Origin: Pyrocephalus nanus
Lineage: Eukaryota; Chordata; Aves; Passeriformes; Tyrannidae
Length of the DNA: 64,000 nt
Direction of reading: 5' to 3'
Assembly (NCBI GenBank): GCA_038380795.1
Contig: CM076270.1
Coordinates: 18,058,001-18,122,000, forward strand
The position numbers were made by a program, and so were the translations under genes. The notes under the pieces were generated by a model. It was given only the letters and a program-made list of their open reading frames with translations. It searched no databases and was not told the origin of the DNA. Positions 38,638-51,799 of the stretch are shown one piece after another; within the stretch, counting starts at the first letter, position 1; every line of letters begins with the position of its first letter.

Positions 38638-38765
38638 ACCCATAGAATCAGAGAAACGTTTAGGTTGGAAAAGACCCCAAAGATCATCAAGTCAAACTCA
38701 ACACAAAGTTCACCACGTCCCTAAACACCATGTCTACACTGCTGACAGTACCTTCCATATACCAA
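38638..38765 (-). mobile_element. CR1 LINE 3' end fragment (reverse orientation)
   Basis: The plus strand starts catagaatcagagaaacg and continues aggttggaaaagacccc, aagatcatcaagtc and accacgtccctaaacacc. This is the reverse complement of a CR1 3' end of the subtype with a phased 'ccctaa.caccat' stretch. It is moderately diverged, and its far end fades near 38765. Confidence 0.85.
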
Positions 38766-39232
38766 GGGGGATCAACAAAGAAAAAAGAAGCTGATTTGAG
38801 GCAACACAGCACAGAGTCTATTTGCCAAGAAATCAGCGTGGAAAAGGCTGAACTGGAAGAGGTGGTGACTCTCAGTGCAGAGATACTGAGGAGACAATGG
38901 GTGCCTTCAAGTTGCCCATGGGCCTCTCCTCCTCTGCCCTACCTGGTGCTTCCTCACTGGGTTGTCCCAGAGCATGGCCAGGGGGCTGCTCAGACAGGGG
39001 ACATTCCGGCAGCCCAGGGAACAGGGATCATCTGCTCCTGCTGTGCCACAGAAAGGCAGGTATCAGTGGAACTGAGCATGGCCCAGAGCTGGGATCCACA
39101 CTGCCAGCTGAGCACCACTGCTACAGCAACGATGCTGTTTCTACAGACACTGGAGGAGAGGATGATAAACAGCACAAACCACAAAAGCACTGGGTCCTGA
39201 CCAACTCACCCCTAAGTAATTAATTCTAAAAT

Positions 39233-39292
39233 AGAATCACAGAATGGTTTGGGCTGGAAGGGACATTAAGATCTGACCCCTCAGTCGTTACA
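39233..39292 (-). mobile_element. Very short CR1 3' end fragment (reverse orientation)
   Basis: The sequence agaatcacagaatggtttgg followed by gctggaagggacattaagat is the reverse complement of the terminal CR1 tail. Only about 60 bp are recognisable, so this is an extreme 5' truncation or a decayed copy. It lies about 470 bp from another reverse-oriented CR1 fragment. Confidence 0.8.
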
Positions 39293-42200
39293 AGGCTTTA
39301 ACTGCTGAATTTTTAAGAAAAATCAACAACTTTTCAAATAAATTGTGGTCTATCCCCAACAAAAAGACAGATACTGTTTTTGCTCTAGGTCACCCTTGAC
39401 TGTGGCCAAGAAGTGGGCAAGCATTAGTACACTCTCCTTGATAAATTTTCTGGAAAAAAATAAACAACGCTTTGCCCCCAAACCTTTCACACCTTTTAAA
39501 GCCCAATATCCCTGAATGGTATTAAAAATATGAGCTTAATACAATGGGTCAGATTTTTCTGACTTCCCAAACACGACCCAGAACACGTTGCCTACCCCAG
39601 AAAGGTCCGTACAATCAGGCTTTAAAGTTCCAACGTTCTTAAAGAAAAGCTACTTAAAGTTCCCATTGAAAAATCCTGCTCTCGATTTCAATCTTTGTGG
39701 CACCTGACCTCTGCTCAGCTGGGCTAATGAGGCCACCTTCTCAAACAAATAAATCTACATCGCTGTTCCAAAGCGAGCAGTGTGACCTTGATTTACACCG
39801 GCACTAATTTTGGGCCATGGAAAATAAACTTTAGGCTGTGAGGGCTCAGTAATTCTTACTGGTGAAATCTAGAAAGCAGATATAACACTCTGTTACAAGG
39901 ATTTATCCAACATTTCAGCTGCAGTGAGAGGACAGACCAATGCTTTGCTTTCCAGTTCACAAATAATGCCATCATTTGAAACTGTGCTGAAATACATTTA
40001 AGCCAGGTGACAGTATTCTACCAGCAGATAGGTGGGCAAAGTGATGCTCTGACATCTTTCAGAAAATTAGTGAATGCTGAATAATCTAAACCAGAAATCT
40101 GTTTGGATATTTCTTGCTCTTAAAGTCTTTCTCTCCTTCATATTCACAGATGAAACACATTTCTAGCATAAAAATCAGCAAAATGTAATTAATTACAGCG
40201 TAACACTTGTGACTTTTAAAAACATATCCAATAAAGCTTGAGTAGCTCATTCTTTGGAACATTTTCTCCTGAAAGTTATGATCCGACACTGTAAAGAATC
40301 ATCTACTTCTATTTTCCTCTCTCATAACAGCTGAGCTAAACTCTGAAAATGTAAACCCTAGAGAAGGAAATGCTTTCATTCAGTCTTTCTGAATTTGTGA
40401 CCTGTTTCTGAGACTGAGGAGAACACTTCCCTACTTACTGCACAGAGCTGCTACACAAGTCTTTAAGTGTAAAGTTTGTTTCTGTTTGCCTCTGGAACTT
40501 GTAACAGAAATTGCCAGAAATTTTAATTAAAAAGTTACTGAAGACAGTTTTAGGTTTGGAATTTAGTATCAGAATCCAGTTTGCAACCCAAGATTGCAGA
40601 ACTCTCTACATATGAGCCTTCAGGTAAAACAGGCTGTAATGGAAAACTGTTCCCACCAAGTTGATCAAGAACTCATTTCTGATAACTTAATTCAACTGAT
40701 TCCACTGCTTAGGGAATATCTGCAAAAACACCACCATCCTCTTAATTTTACTCATCTTTGAAAGCACTATTCCATAAGATTTGCAAAACTTCACAGATTA
40801 AACATAAAAGGTAATTTTCAGTAAGTGTTTCTCCTCAAGGCCCGCAGGTCACTCTTGGCTGGGCCTGCTAACATGAGGCAATGCCTCCATTCCCTGAGGG
40901 ATGGTCTCGCACACTGTGGTTTATAAACACACCAGACTTTAGGGAAAACAAGACAGATAATGTAAAAAGAATAACTGTGAAGTAATTGCAGAGGCCAAAC
41001 ATTCCTAGCAGTGTTTTTTCTAACTTCTCTCTCCTTACTTTGCATTTTTTAGCATAAGCAAGATGGAAAATGCAAACTGATGCCAAAGTTTACCAAAAGG
41101 GTACTTAATTCTGGTGCAAGTGGCCCTAAGATGTTCCTGAAAACAACAACAATATTAACCAATATTGACAACACATATGCTGAAAGCATGTGTTCCCCAC
41201 CAGATGACAACTTTTACACAGACTGGAAGCAAAGAGCACAGTGGATTCTGATGGAAGAAGGGAAATTAGGAAAAGAGGAAATAGGAAAGGGAAACAAAGA
41301 AAATACAAAAGTAGCATGGGTAAATGTTTTATGAAATAAGAAACCTTTAAAAAAGGTACTTTTTTTTTCTTAAATACACAACAGATTTGTAAATTATATC
41401 AAGGCATAGTCTAGCTGTATGGCACATGAAAAATACCTGAAAGTGTCAGTATAAACTGCCACATTTAGGCTGGTTCCGTGTTCTGAAAATCCTGTTGGAA
41501 TGGAAGTCAGTCACCTTAAGTCAATTTATGGTTGTTTGCCTACAAAGATAATGTAAAATGTGCCTTGCTCACACAAATCAAGTATTAATATCTCCAATGG
41601 TCCAAATTCTGCTCTGAAGGTTGTGCACAGGCAACACCAGCATCACCAACACCCACCCCCAGGGCAGGAGCTGCCTGAAAAGGGATTCATTTTCTGGAGA
41701 ACTGGGACATGTAGCACAAGTCCTTTTAAAATGAAAAGGCGTTTGGGTGAGGACAAAAACAGGAAGGTGATGGTGCTAACGAGGCAGGGCTGTTCCACAA
41801 GCACTGCTCTCTTCCCAGTGTGAGGCTCAGGCACGGGGAAGTGTGTTGGGATGGCTGGAAGGGACTGAGGACAGCCAGCCATCTGCTGCCCAGCTGAAAC
41901 GCAGAGCTGGGGCCACAGTGCTGTTCCTCTCCACAGCAAGGAGCTGGTGAGCTGCAGGAGGCAAGAACTGGGATTAGCAGCTCTCCTGAATCCCCAGTGA
42001 GCCTCAGCAGCCTCACTTCAGAGGGGTAACTAAGTGGCAATTTCTACACACACCATTTTGAATCTCCAGTTTCCCTTCTGGTTGGCACAGCCCACAGAAA
42101 CGCTCACCAGGAGCAAAGAAATCTGTCAGCCTTTCCCATCAGATCTCACTTCACTCCTGAAGAACGAGCACAGTTATTTCCCTTTTGGATCTGGCATATC

Positions 42201-43100
42201 ATTAGTGTCTAATATAATGCATAAAAGATTTTTCATAAAGTACAATTTGGCCCGAAGCATACTTTTATTAAAAAGCTTAACCCTACTATATTCACAAGCA
42301 ATAATAAAACACCAGGTTATAATTAAAAATAAAATATCCAAGTTTTTTCAATATCTGTAGAACTCCCACACACTTCTTTTGTTGTTGTTCTTTGGTTTGG
42401 TTTGTTGGGGGGAGGTTTTCGTTTGCCTTGGTTTTTAAACAACTAAAGTTGGTCAACTTTATGTTGCACCACTGCCTTCTCCTAATGACAGGAAACATTC
42501 TCTATGAGCATATACAGCTTCCCTGAGCTAAACTTACTAACTGGAAAAATGAACTAAGTTTCTATTTGTAAACTCATAGCCCAGGTTAAAGAAATGCCAA
42601 GACCTGCTTTTTCTGAGGGTCAGTTAAAACACCTGTCTGCTCTGGGAAATCTGGATTTCTGCTCTGTTGGGAAGATGGGAGCAGGAGTTCATTTGATCCC
42701 TTTCCAGACAGGGTATCCAATAAAATGCTGCCATCAGCCCAAATCTAATGAAAACAACCTTACGAAAAAGTCTGTAGCTCATTTTGACAATTCCTATCAG
42801 GAATTTCTTATGCCACAGAAATTACCATTTCTTTTGATTTTTTCTTTTTCCCCTCTAAGCCAGATTTTATTAAAAATCTAATGCTGTTCATTCAGTGACA
42901 GCAGTCCTCTTTCACTGCCTCAATCCAAGGAAAAGTGCTAGTATGGATTAAAAGCATACGGTGGACCAGAAAGTTCTCCATGTTCTATCTCAGGCCAGCC
43001 TCTTCACTGCTCTTAATAATGTGTTGCACTTAATTAGAATTGAATCAAGACTATTTGGTTATGCTTCAAAGTGCGTCTCTAAGACAAACATTAACAACCT

Positions 43101-43202
43101 CCCGTTCTGGAGAAACTGATATTCCCAGGAGTTAAGGGATTTGCCCAAGGCTGCACACCCCACACTGCCAAGAGTAGGGTTAGCATCAGCCATGGCTGCC
43201 AG
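43101..43202 (+). mobile_element. MIR-like SINE remnant
   Basis: The run ggagaaactgatattcccag, gttaagggatttgcccaagg and ctgcacacccc is close to the MIR consensus 'gaaactgaggcacagagaggttaagtgacttgcccaaggtcacac'. The following gggttagcatcagcc fits the degenerate downstream part. It is the clearest MIR-like copy in the window. Confidence 0.75.
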
Positions 43203-44774
43203 AGAAAATGCTTAGCATTGTATTTCTTTGAAAGCTCGAGGTTCATTCTTCATAAAAAAGGGATGAAATATAATCACTTATCTCCAAGGCCTCCTGTGGT
43301 CTGTAAATAGCATTAGTACACTGCTAAGTAAGAGCAAGGCTTGTCAGGGGTAGCAGCGCTCTCTCTGCACTGCCAGCTGCAGGGGGAGAAGCCAGAGCAT
43401 GTGGAACACCAGCCCTTGTGGGTAGGGATGCTGCCAGTGCAGCAGAGCTTTCGCATTTAGAAGCATACGATACTGGAAAAATATTTTATGGAAGGAGAAG
43501 TTCAGATTATTTTCAAAACCATTTCATTTTCCATAACTTTTCGCAGATGCGTGCAAACTTTTTTTCAAAATCTGCTTTCAGTTGAATGCCAGTTCACCTC
43601 TCATACACCAGTGCTATCAGATTAAAGCTTTTGTGACACTTGATGCCATCTGCAGCATTCTGCCTACTCTTTTATGACTAAGCCCACGCTTCCCCCATAA
43701 ATGTGTGTCCAACTACCACAGCAAGAAGAAAAGGAACAACTTTTCTACTGCTGAAATATCCCCACATGGACAGACTCATTCCAGGGGGTTGCTGTGAGAC
43801 CCTCCACTTCCATTACCCTCTGGACCTCTTGGCAGCCACAAGCCCAACCTAATCAACCTTTCAGAAAACTGCAGATGCAATATTTTTTGCCTCACCCCAT
43901 ACAGGATCCTGTTGAAAGGAAAGGAAAAAACCTCAAGCAGAAGAGAGCAGCACACACCTTTCTGAGCTGTCCTTGTGTTACAGCATGCCCAGTATTCAGA
44001 GCTTTTCCTAAAAGCACTCTCAGGAGTTGAATTGCTCCATGCTGACTCCTCATCCCCCATCAGTGTTTGGAGGGCAGCAAAGGAGCAGCAGCTCTTGAAA
44101 ATCACTGAGCTGAATCCCTGCTGGAAACCTGAGCATCCCATCTCCTACGAAGCCTGTTTTGCTGCACAACAATTCTGACAATATAATGACCTGTTTTCTT
44201 GTGTGTTGACACAGAAAGTATTTTCAGACAAAGCGTGAAGGCATGAATTTCTCCAGAAAAATCATAGGCTGGAGCAAGGAAGACTGATGGTAATGATGTT
44301 CTGTTACATTTCACTCTTAAGCTCAGACATAGTCCCTGATCCTACCTGGAGGTGAGGGGAAACCTAAGTTCTGTCACCAGTTCCTAAAACTACTATTCCA
44401 TTTACTTGAATTCTGCACCCCTAATAGAAAAGGTTTTATACACATAACACTTTTGAACCTCACAAGCACGCAATAATATATAACAGCAAAGGCATCTCAG
44501 AAGATTTACATTGAAGTCTTATGAATCATTGACTTGGAAACTACAAAGAGCAGCCAGGGCAAACAAGAGTGTTCTAAAGCAGCTCAGTGACACTGTTCCA
44601 GTTTGGAAGTGGGGATTTCCAGATAATGCTCCCCCATAAGTGTTATTGCCAGACCTAACAGCAGCAATGCATCACTTCTGCAATGAGCAGATGCTATCAA
44701 GAGATCATGGCAGTACCTTATAAAACACAGTATAAACATGTAGTGGGGAAAAAATTTCCTGCAGGTCAAGCACT

Positions 44775-44872
44775 GGAGATGAGAGACAGATATGGGAATT
44801 AAGTGATCTGACTAAGGTGACAGTTAGGTCAGCAGCAAAACCAGGAAAATAAAAGATCTTTTCAGTCCTAAA
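44775..44872 (+). mobile_element. MIR-like SINE remnant
   Basis: The run gggaattaagtgatctgact, aaggtgacagttaggtcagc and agcaaaaccaggaaaataaa, ending tcagtcct, follows the MIR pattern 'ttaagtgacttgcccaaggtcacac...gagtcagtggcagagc.gggaatagaaccc...agtcctgactcc'. It lies about 1.6 kb from another MIR-like copy in the same orientation. Confidence 0.7.
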
Positions 44873-47099
44873 TGGCCTACCAGTGACAGGACAAAAGCAT
44901 AAAGACCATTTTCATTCGAAAACATGCTATGAATCAAACTTTTATTGAATCTGACTCCCTTATTGCTTCAAGTACCTCTAAATTTGGAACCACAGGCATC
45001 AGACCCAGTCATGCCAACATTTTCCTTTTGCTGTTTGCTCATTTTCTGTGGAGAAACAGCATTAGCTTTACATCTTCTCTCCAATGATAATACTTCACTG
45101 CCATTCTCTGGGATGCTTGTCTGTGTCTGGTTTGGGTCAGGAGACTTTGGTAGGTACAAGCACAGGAGGGTCTGTGCCTCAGTAGCTGATGAATACAGGG
45201 ACCTTATCTATAATGGCATTAAACTTCTGCATGGAATATCTATCACTGCTGTTATAGCATGGATGGTGCCAAAAGCTGATGGAGTGTGATCCATCCAGCC
45301 CCAGCAGAGGCACTGAGCTGAGAGTCCTATCTGCTTTCTTCCCTCGCAATCTCTCCTTGCAGTGACACATGGCTTTGCTTTTAGGAAGTTTATTGCTGTT
45401 TTCACCACAGCCTCTGTCAGTAAAAGAGAACACGCCTCGCTCTTTGGAGCAAGGCCAAGCAACCATCGTGCAGACACTTCTACACGTTCACTCCATTCAG
45501 CTGCACCGCTTGCAAAATCATGAACAAAGCAAAAAGGTGGCACAAAACATAAACCACCTACAACATCTAATGACAGTGTATTTGTTGTGAGTGCCTCGTA
45601 CTCATCATCCACCCGCTGGGTGGGTCAAGAGAAGAGATTTATGTCCAAATAGCCGTAACTTCCAGGGAGTGGGATGCAGAAAGACTATCCCTGGGACTCT
45701 GCTGGGAAATCTGATCTTTACCAGAACAGATTCCAGCAACGAATGCAGTTTGGGTAAATTTAATGGTCTATTACTTTTGCATTTGTCATGTTTCTACATG
45801 TTTTGTGTTGGTTTTTATTTTTTTTCCTTTATATGTGATACAAGGAGCACAGTATAAATATAACTGGCAGATTGTGTCACCTCTTATTATCTTTTCCATT
45901 CAGCTGATGTGCTAATTTTGTATAACACAAGAAATGAACTGCACTTTCCAGATGTATAAAAGTTGGTTTTAACGACCAAGTAAGGCGGGAATTATTTTTT
46001 TTTATAGGATCACAGTTTCCTCAATTAAATTTTAAGAGAATTCAGCTTTGGAAACATTGAGTGCTGTATTTTACAGTTCTCTGAGGAGGGTGGGGGGGAA
46101 GTGAGGTGGGAGGATATATGCCTACTTTCAAAGTACAGATTTAGCAAAGCATTACTTTAAATTCAGTGATTTTCAAGTCAGTTGTTCATGTCCTCTCCAG
46201 TGCCTGGGGGTAAATATGCTGAGGTCTGTAACACATTCCAAATGATCAGTGCTCTTAATGATACTCTTGCAATTACTGCAATACGAGAAAGATTAGGTCA
46301 ATCTTTAAGAGATGTAGATAGGAAATACTTCTCCCTTTTCTGGCTAAGATAAACAGTTTTTCAGGCTACAACCCCACCTAAAAGCTCAATAAGATGATGG
46401 AAGACTCTTTACCAAAGCTGCCCTGTCACACAGAGCACAAAACCTCTGCCAGAGGTGGGAGCCCAGTAAGCTTGAGGTGTCTGTAACAGGGGACTAAATG
46501 GATTGAGTTTGTCTTAAAGCAGCATGGCTGGGCCTCCTACAAGCTGTAGTAAGAGCCAGTAATAAGGAGAGAACTTGATGGTTTTCCCAAAGACAACAGA
46601 TCTGCTGGAACAGGAGAGGTATTTGTGCACGTCCATGTGTTCATGTGCCTGTCCACCAAGACAGAGGGGAAATCTGAATCTAAACAAAGACAAGTAAACT
46701 AAGAAAAGAAAGTCGACCAAGCTGTCAACACAGAATTCCTTGAAGAACGGAAGGAAGCAAAACTTCTTGGAAGACTGAAAGCATTAAAAGCAATTTGTTG
46801 GCTCCTCTTCTGACTTTTTGTTAAGCCAGTTATGAAAAAATATGCATGAAAGTTTTTCTGAGTCAGGCAACAATTTTTTGAGTTGCCTCTCCCCACTGAT
46901 GACTGCCCTCTCAGTCATCAGTTCAGGCTGAGGACACTGGCTCTGACAACACTTTGTAGCCATAGAAACCAGCAAAACTTCCCCATCTTTAAATTTACCA
47001 ATTTCACAGCTAATTATTCTTGCAAAAGAATATGGGAGAAATACGACATCCAGAGAGTCACTCCGACTTCCTCTTCAGAACCAGCAAGAATGTGTTTAG

Positions 47100-47790
47100 A
47101 TTTAAGCTCCAGTGAAGTAACAGAATTAACTAATGACACAAAATTGCTCAGTGTGGGGAAAATCTTGGCTGTCTTCGAAGAGTATTGGGGAGGATTTCGT
47201 GATAGTGAGTGACAGGGCAACAGAACTGAAGGATTAAGTTCAACATCAGCACATGTAGCCAGAATAAAGCTGTTCTAAATACCTACACACTTGTGGGCAA
47301 ACAATTGGCCACCACCACTCAGGACACAGAGCACAGAGTTATTATGGTCCGTTTGGGAACATCAGCTCCCTCTTCAGCCACTGTCAGAAAGGGCAGACAT
47401 GATGTTGGATGTTGGATTTCTTCCCCCTCCCCCCCCCCCCCCTTTTTTTTTTTCCCCATATAACAATCATTTTTTTACCACTACAAAGCCATCTTAAGCT
47501 GGTGTCTTGGAGGCTCCGTGGAGTTCTGGTTATCCCACCTCAAAAAGGACACAGCTGGAGTACAGGGAGGTACAAAAATGGCAATAAATACTAAAAAGAT
47601 GTGGGATAGCTGGAATAGTAGGACAGGCTAAATACATTAAGGCTCTTTAATGTGGGAACTAGACAGCAGTGGGTGGTATGATTAAAGTCAATAAAATCTT
47701 GAATGGCCTGTAAAAGGACAAAACCAGGGTTTTACACAAGTCTCAGGGTGATTGTGGAGGAACAGGACATTAAATTAAATCAGATACCAG
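47100..47790 (+). mobile_element. Old CR1/L3-like LINE 3' region, interrupted by C/T runs
   Basis: Degenerate CR1 landmarks occur in the right order. Near 47130 is taatgacacaaaattgctca (the 'DDTK' region of the reverse transcriptase end). Near 47230 is aactgaaggattaagttcaa. At about 47545-47790 come cacagctggagtacagggag, atggcaataaatactaaaaa and aaaatcttgaatggcctg. This order and wording match old sauropsid CR1/L3 elements better than young avian CR1. All frames are broken. A poly-C/poly-T run (47423-47453) lies inside it. Confidence 0.7.
47423..47453. repeat. Poly-C/poly-T polypyrimidine run
   Basis: A C-rich run of about 20 bases with one T is directly followed by T11. All-pyrimidine strands of this kind can form triplex or, as the G-rich complement, quadruplex structures. 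It sits inside the old CR1/L3-like segment, and its length may be unreliable in the assembly. Confidence 0.9.
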
Positions 47791-48689
47791 GGTTAAAACA
47801 GGAATACACTTGGTTATAGCACCATATATTGGCACCACCATGACCACGTAGAGACTGAGGTAAGGAATTCCTAACACATAAAATGTACCAAAGGCCACAA
47901 TGAGCTAAAACCCAAAGACTCAGTTCTGACCTCAGCCACAGACCGCTGTGACTGTATATCTGGAAATAATCCTCTCAAAGTAGTTACACCCAGAAATACC
48001 ATTGCATTTGCAGCAGGTAAGCAGATACCACTTGTGTCCCAGTTGTGCTCAGGCTGACAGAGTCAGGTTGGTTGCAGAGAACACATTTCCCCTCCTCTGC
48101 TAACACCAATCTCTCTAAACAGCAGTGCACAGGGTTATCTTACAAGCCAGCTATCCCTCTATATGCATTACCTGTATTGTGTTTTTCTTTTTTACAGCAA
48201 TTTTAACCCTCAACAGCAATTCCAGTGGCTGAAACAAAATAAAAACTTTTTTTTTTCAGTGATATTTTTACTTTTCTCCTAAAAGTCAAACTTCAGGTTC
48301 AAACACTACTACCCGATGATAAGGCCCCAGGATGCAGACGGAGGCAAAGAAGTCAAACAACAAAAACAGTTGATCTCTCTGATCAGAGTTCACTGCAAAA
48401 GCCACAAAGCTCCAACCTCTCCTGTGCACTGCTATCCAATATACACCATTTCCAATGCACACAGCCAGGCATTACAACACACAAGTGTTTGTGTGCATGT
48501 CTGCTAATAATAATGCTGATTTTTACTACCTACAACTATAATCATGAATCAACTGGTACTTAACAGACCTGCATCCAGATGCTGTGTATGTACTTGTTTC
48601 GTCTGCCAACATAACTCCCTGTAGCCTATCTTCTTATAAAAACTAGAGGGAAAAAAAAATACAAGCAAACAGCGATAAGATTTCTATTG

Positions 48690-48880
48690 TGCTTTAGGCA
48701 ACTCTTTAATTTGAATTAGTAATTAGCATATTAAGATGATGTACCATAAACCCCACAAGAATAAATCTATAAATAGATTAGAAGGCTGATTTTCAGTAAG
48801 CATCCTGTCATAATTAGTCCAGCTGGTGTTACTGAAACATTGAACTAATTTTTGCAGATCCTATTGTATCTAAAATATAT
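48690..48880. other. AT-rich patch with TAATTA-type sites, possible enhancer-like sequence
   Basis: Homeodomain-type cores cluster here: tttaatttgaattagtaatt, attagcatatta, a palindrome aatctataaatagatt and ataattag. The sequence is non-repetitive. TAATTA-like sites are common in AT-rich DNA, so this is only suggestive. Confidence 0.2.
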
Positions 48881-51799
48881 ACCACACAGTGCCTACACCA
48901 AGTTTTCCATATAAAAAAGATTTTTCTTTTTTAAAATTGCACCTTTCACCCTAATGATCATCCAAATCTAATCTACCTAAAAACTGCCTAAAGATTTGCA
49001 TCACTATTTCAAACCTGACTCAGTAGTGCAATTCATCTTTTGGCAGCAGCAGATCAATGAGAAGGCATCAATTCCAAGTGGTTGCAAACACTGTTTATCA
49101 GCTCAGGGCCCCTTGATGCCCAGCCCCGAGATCTGCACTGCCAGGAATGCCTTATGGGAAAAAGGCAGCCATGGAAAAAGGCAATACAGGAGGGTGGGTT
49201 TTCCTGTCCCTTGGCTTAATGGTGACTGACTGATCTCATCGGATCTCTGCAGACACACACACCGAGAGCCCCCAGGGACAGCATCGGTGGAAATACATTT
49301 TGTCAGATCTGATAAATTATACAGAGAGAGGTAGACTGTTAATGCCTCCATCCCCCCCTCCCCCACTTTAAGCAAAGGCCCTGGGGACTGTCACCATCTG
49401 GGCAGCAGCACACTCAGGGGCACATGGAAGGGAAGGGATGGGCTCGAGGAGCTGAGAACACCCACAGGTCTCTACAAAAGCCAAGGGGCTCGTTACCAGC
49501 CCAGGACAACAACTGTGAGGTACAGGATGTTTTCAAACCACGCACTGCAATTACAACAGAAAAAAAGGAGTGTTTTCTTCCCAGGTAAGTCATTGTTCTA
49601 GTTGGGTTTTGGCCCTTTCATTTAAAGGTGTAAATAATAATTTTTTCTGCATGATGTAGAACAGCTATTTCCTTGCAGGGAAAACACCCAATGGAGACAT
49701 CAAACATGATGCTGTCCTTCCAACCGAGTAATTTACCTCAACACTGATTTCCCCTCTTCTGTCATAACTCTGACAGGAGCCACCTCAAGCAGCGAGATCC
49801 ACCTGAGAGCTCGCAGATGGTAAAGCCCTGTCACTGCAAACACACCTGTGCTGCTCTAAGGAATTCACGGAAGTTCAGATTTCTCAGTGACCTCCAAGTT
49901 AGTTTGTGCAAGCTGACATGTTTCTTCCTTCCCTTTCTTCAATACTTTTATTGAAATTCCTTTTAAATTGAAATTTCTTTATCTGTTTGGATTTCAATTT
50001 ACACAACAATACCTCATTCACTATGAAAAAACCCAAGACAAGCTGTTTTGGCTTGTTTTATTTTCCCAGAGGAACTAATGTTAAGAGTGTGAAACCATGG
50101 CAACTGTCAACTTCCACAAGGTTGTGCTATAAAGGAAAATGTATTGGTGCAACCACCTCTTAAACATTTCTGTGGGTTATCACCATAGTAAATCTGACAA
50201 ACCCACACTTCATCCTATAACTAAATTTTCATTTCAATGAGGGAAACAATTGATCATTTTAACAAGCTATTTGTGATCTACAGTCAGCAGTTCCCACAGG
50301 AAGTAAATCTGTGCTCAGGGAAAGAAGGTGTATCTTTTTCTATGGCTCCAGCAGCACAGGGCAAGAGTTGGCAGCGAAAGGTGAGATTTAGGAGTCCTTG
50401 CTGGAACAGGAAACACTAGATAGGAGCAACTATAGATTTCGTGCAGCACGAGAATCTACAGAAATGTTAAGCTTTACTGTCCTTTGAGGAAGAGAAAAAA
50501 CAAAAGACCATGAGGGCCAATTAACCACATGGAGTTGCTGAAGTACTAATAAACACAGAATTAACCCAAGCACAGCAGAGTTGGACCTAAAATTCTTCCT
50601 GTGAAAATTTCTTGGTTATTAGATTCCTGTAGGACTCTATGGTAATGGCCAGTGAGATCCCAGTAGGTTTTGCTTTACATCCTTCCTCCCTACCCAGGAT
50701 CTAAACCTTCCCTGCACATGAAACCAGTGGAATAGATGAGCTCAAGACTTTTGGTTCCACCACAGGAACCCAAATCTCTGCTCTCCTTTACCCAGTCCTA
50801 TAATGCTGCTGGGCTCTTTCTCTTCCTCCGTACTCCTTTTAGGACACAGGATTGAAACTGAACTCCTGAGCCACAAAGTCGAAGCTTTATTCATGCTTGA
50901 AACGGTTCATGTTAGAACAAGAGGGGTTAGTTGTCCCTCACTACTCCTTCTGATAAACTATTTCAGCAGTTTGGTTCTCTGAAGGACTGACATCTCATTC
51001 CCAGACTGAATTTATCACCGTGCAGTTTACACCCACTTACATGCCTTTGCCAACAATATTTTCCACTTAAATAACTCTTCTCCCTCTGTGTCAAGGTATG
51101 TAAAGAGAGATCGTAGCCCTCAGTGCCTTCATTCTGTTAACTAAGCCATACTCTGCTTCCTTTCACGACCCAGGCTCTCCCACCCTTTCCTCCCTGAACT
51201 GCAGGTTGTCTCAGTCACACATGTTTGCTCTGTGTCCATAAATGCTTTCCTCTATGATCTTCTCTTGCATTCCCCGAACAGAAAAGCATCACCAACTTTA
51301 TCTACACATCCCCAAACCTTGTTTCAAGTGACTGGAGCTCTAATGTACAATGCCCTCCTACCAGCTTTACAATTTCAACTTCCCTGAGCAGTGCTGGCTG
51401 CTGTGCCATGTTCCTGCTCTGTAACACCAGTGATTCACAACCCTCCCTGCTTTGTTCCCATGCACTGCATGTAAATGGTTCATTTGCTTTCCACTGACCA
51501 TGGCCCTGTGTCCCAAACTGTGTTCAGCACCATCCTATTAATTATAGCACTTCTGCAACTACTGCACTCAGCAACCTCACCATCAGCTATGGGTATTCAC
51601 ACGAGCATACGCTTAGGCATATGTGTTGACAACCACTAATAAACTGGACGCAGACAATTTTTTGCTACAGATCTTGAATGGTGTGTTTGAATTCTATTTT
51701 TAAGCCAAGTTTTTACCTAATGTGCCGGCCCTGACACTTGCAGTTTGTTCCATCAGATAAAACAAACTCATCTTTAAACAGAGGAAAACAGCAGTAATG

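Larger units (their letters stand above)
39293..47099. other. Non-coding stretch with MIR-like remnants
   Basis: Apart from the two MIR-like SINEs (43.1 and 44.8 kb) no gene or repeat is recognised. A 134-codon minus frame (45208-45612) starting MDDEYEALTTN has no recognisable domain or fitting splice context. Confidence 0.55.

Noticed and set aside
45208..45612. 134-codon minus-strand frame starting MDDEYEALTTN
   Set aside because: No domain recognised. Overlapping frames are similarly open and no promoter or splice sites support it.
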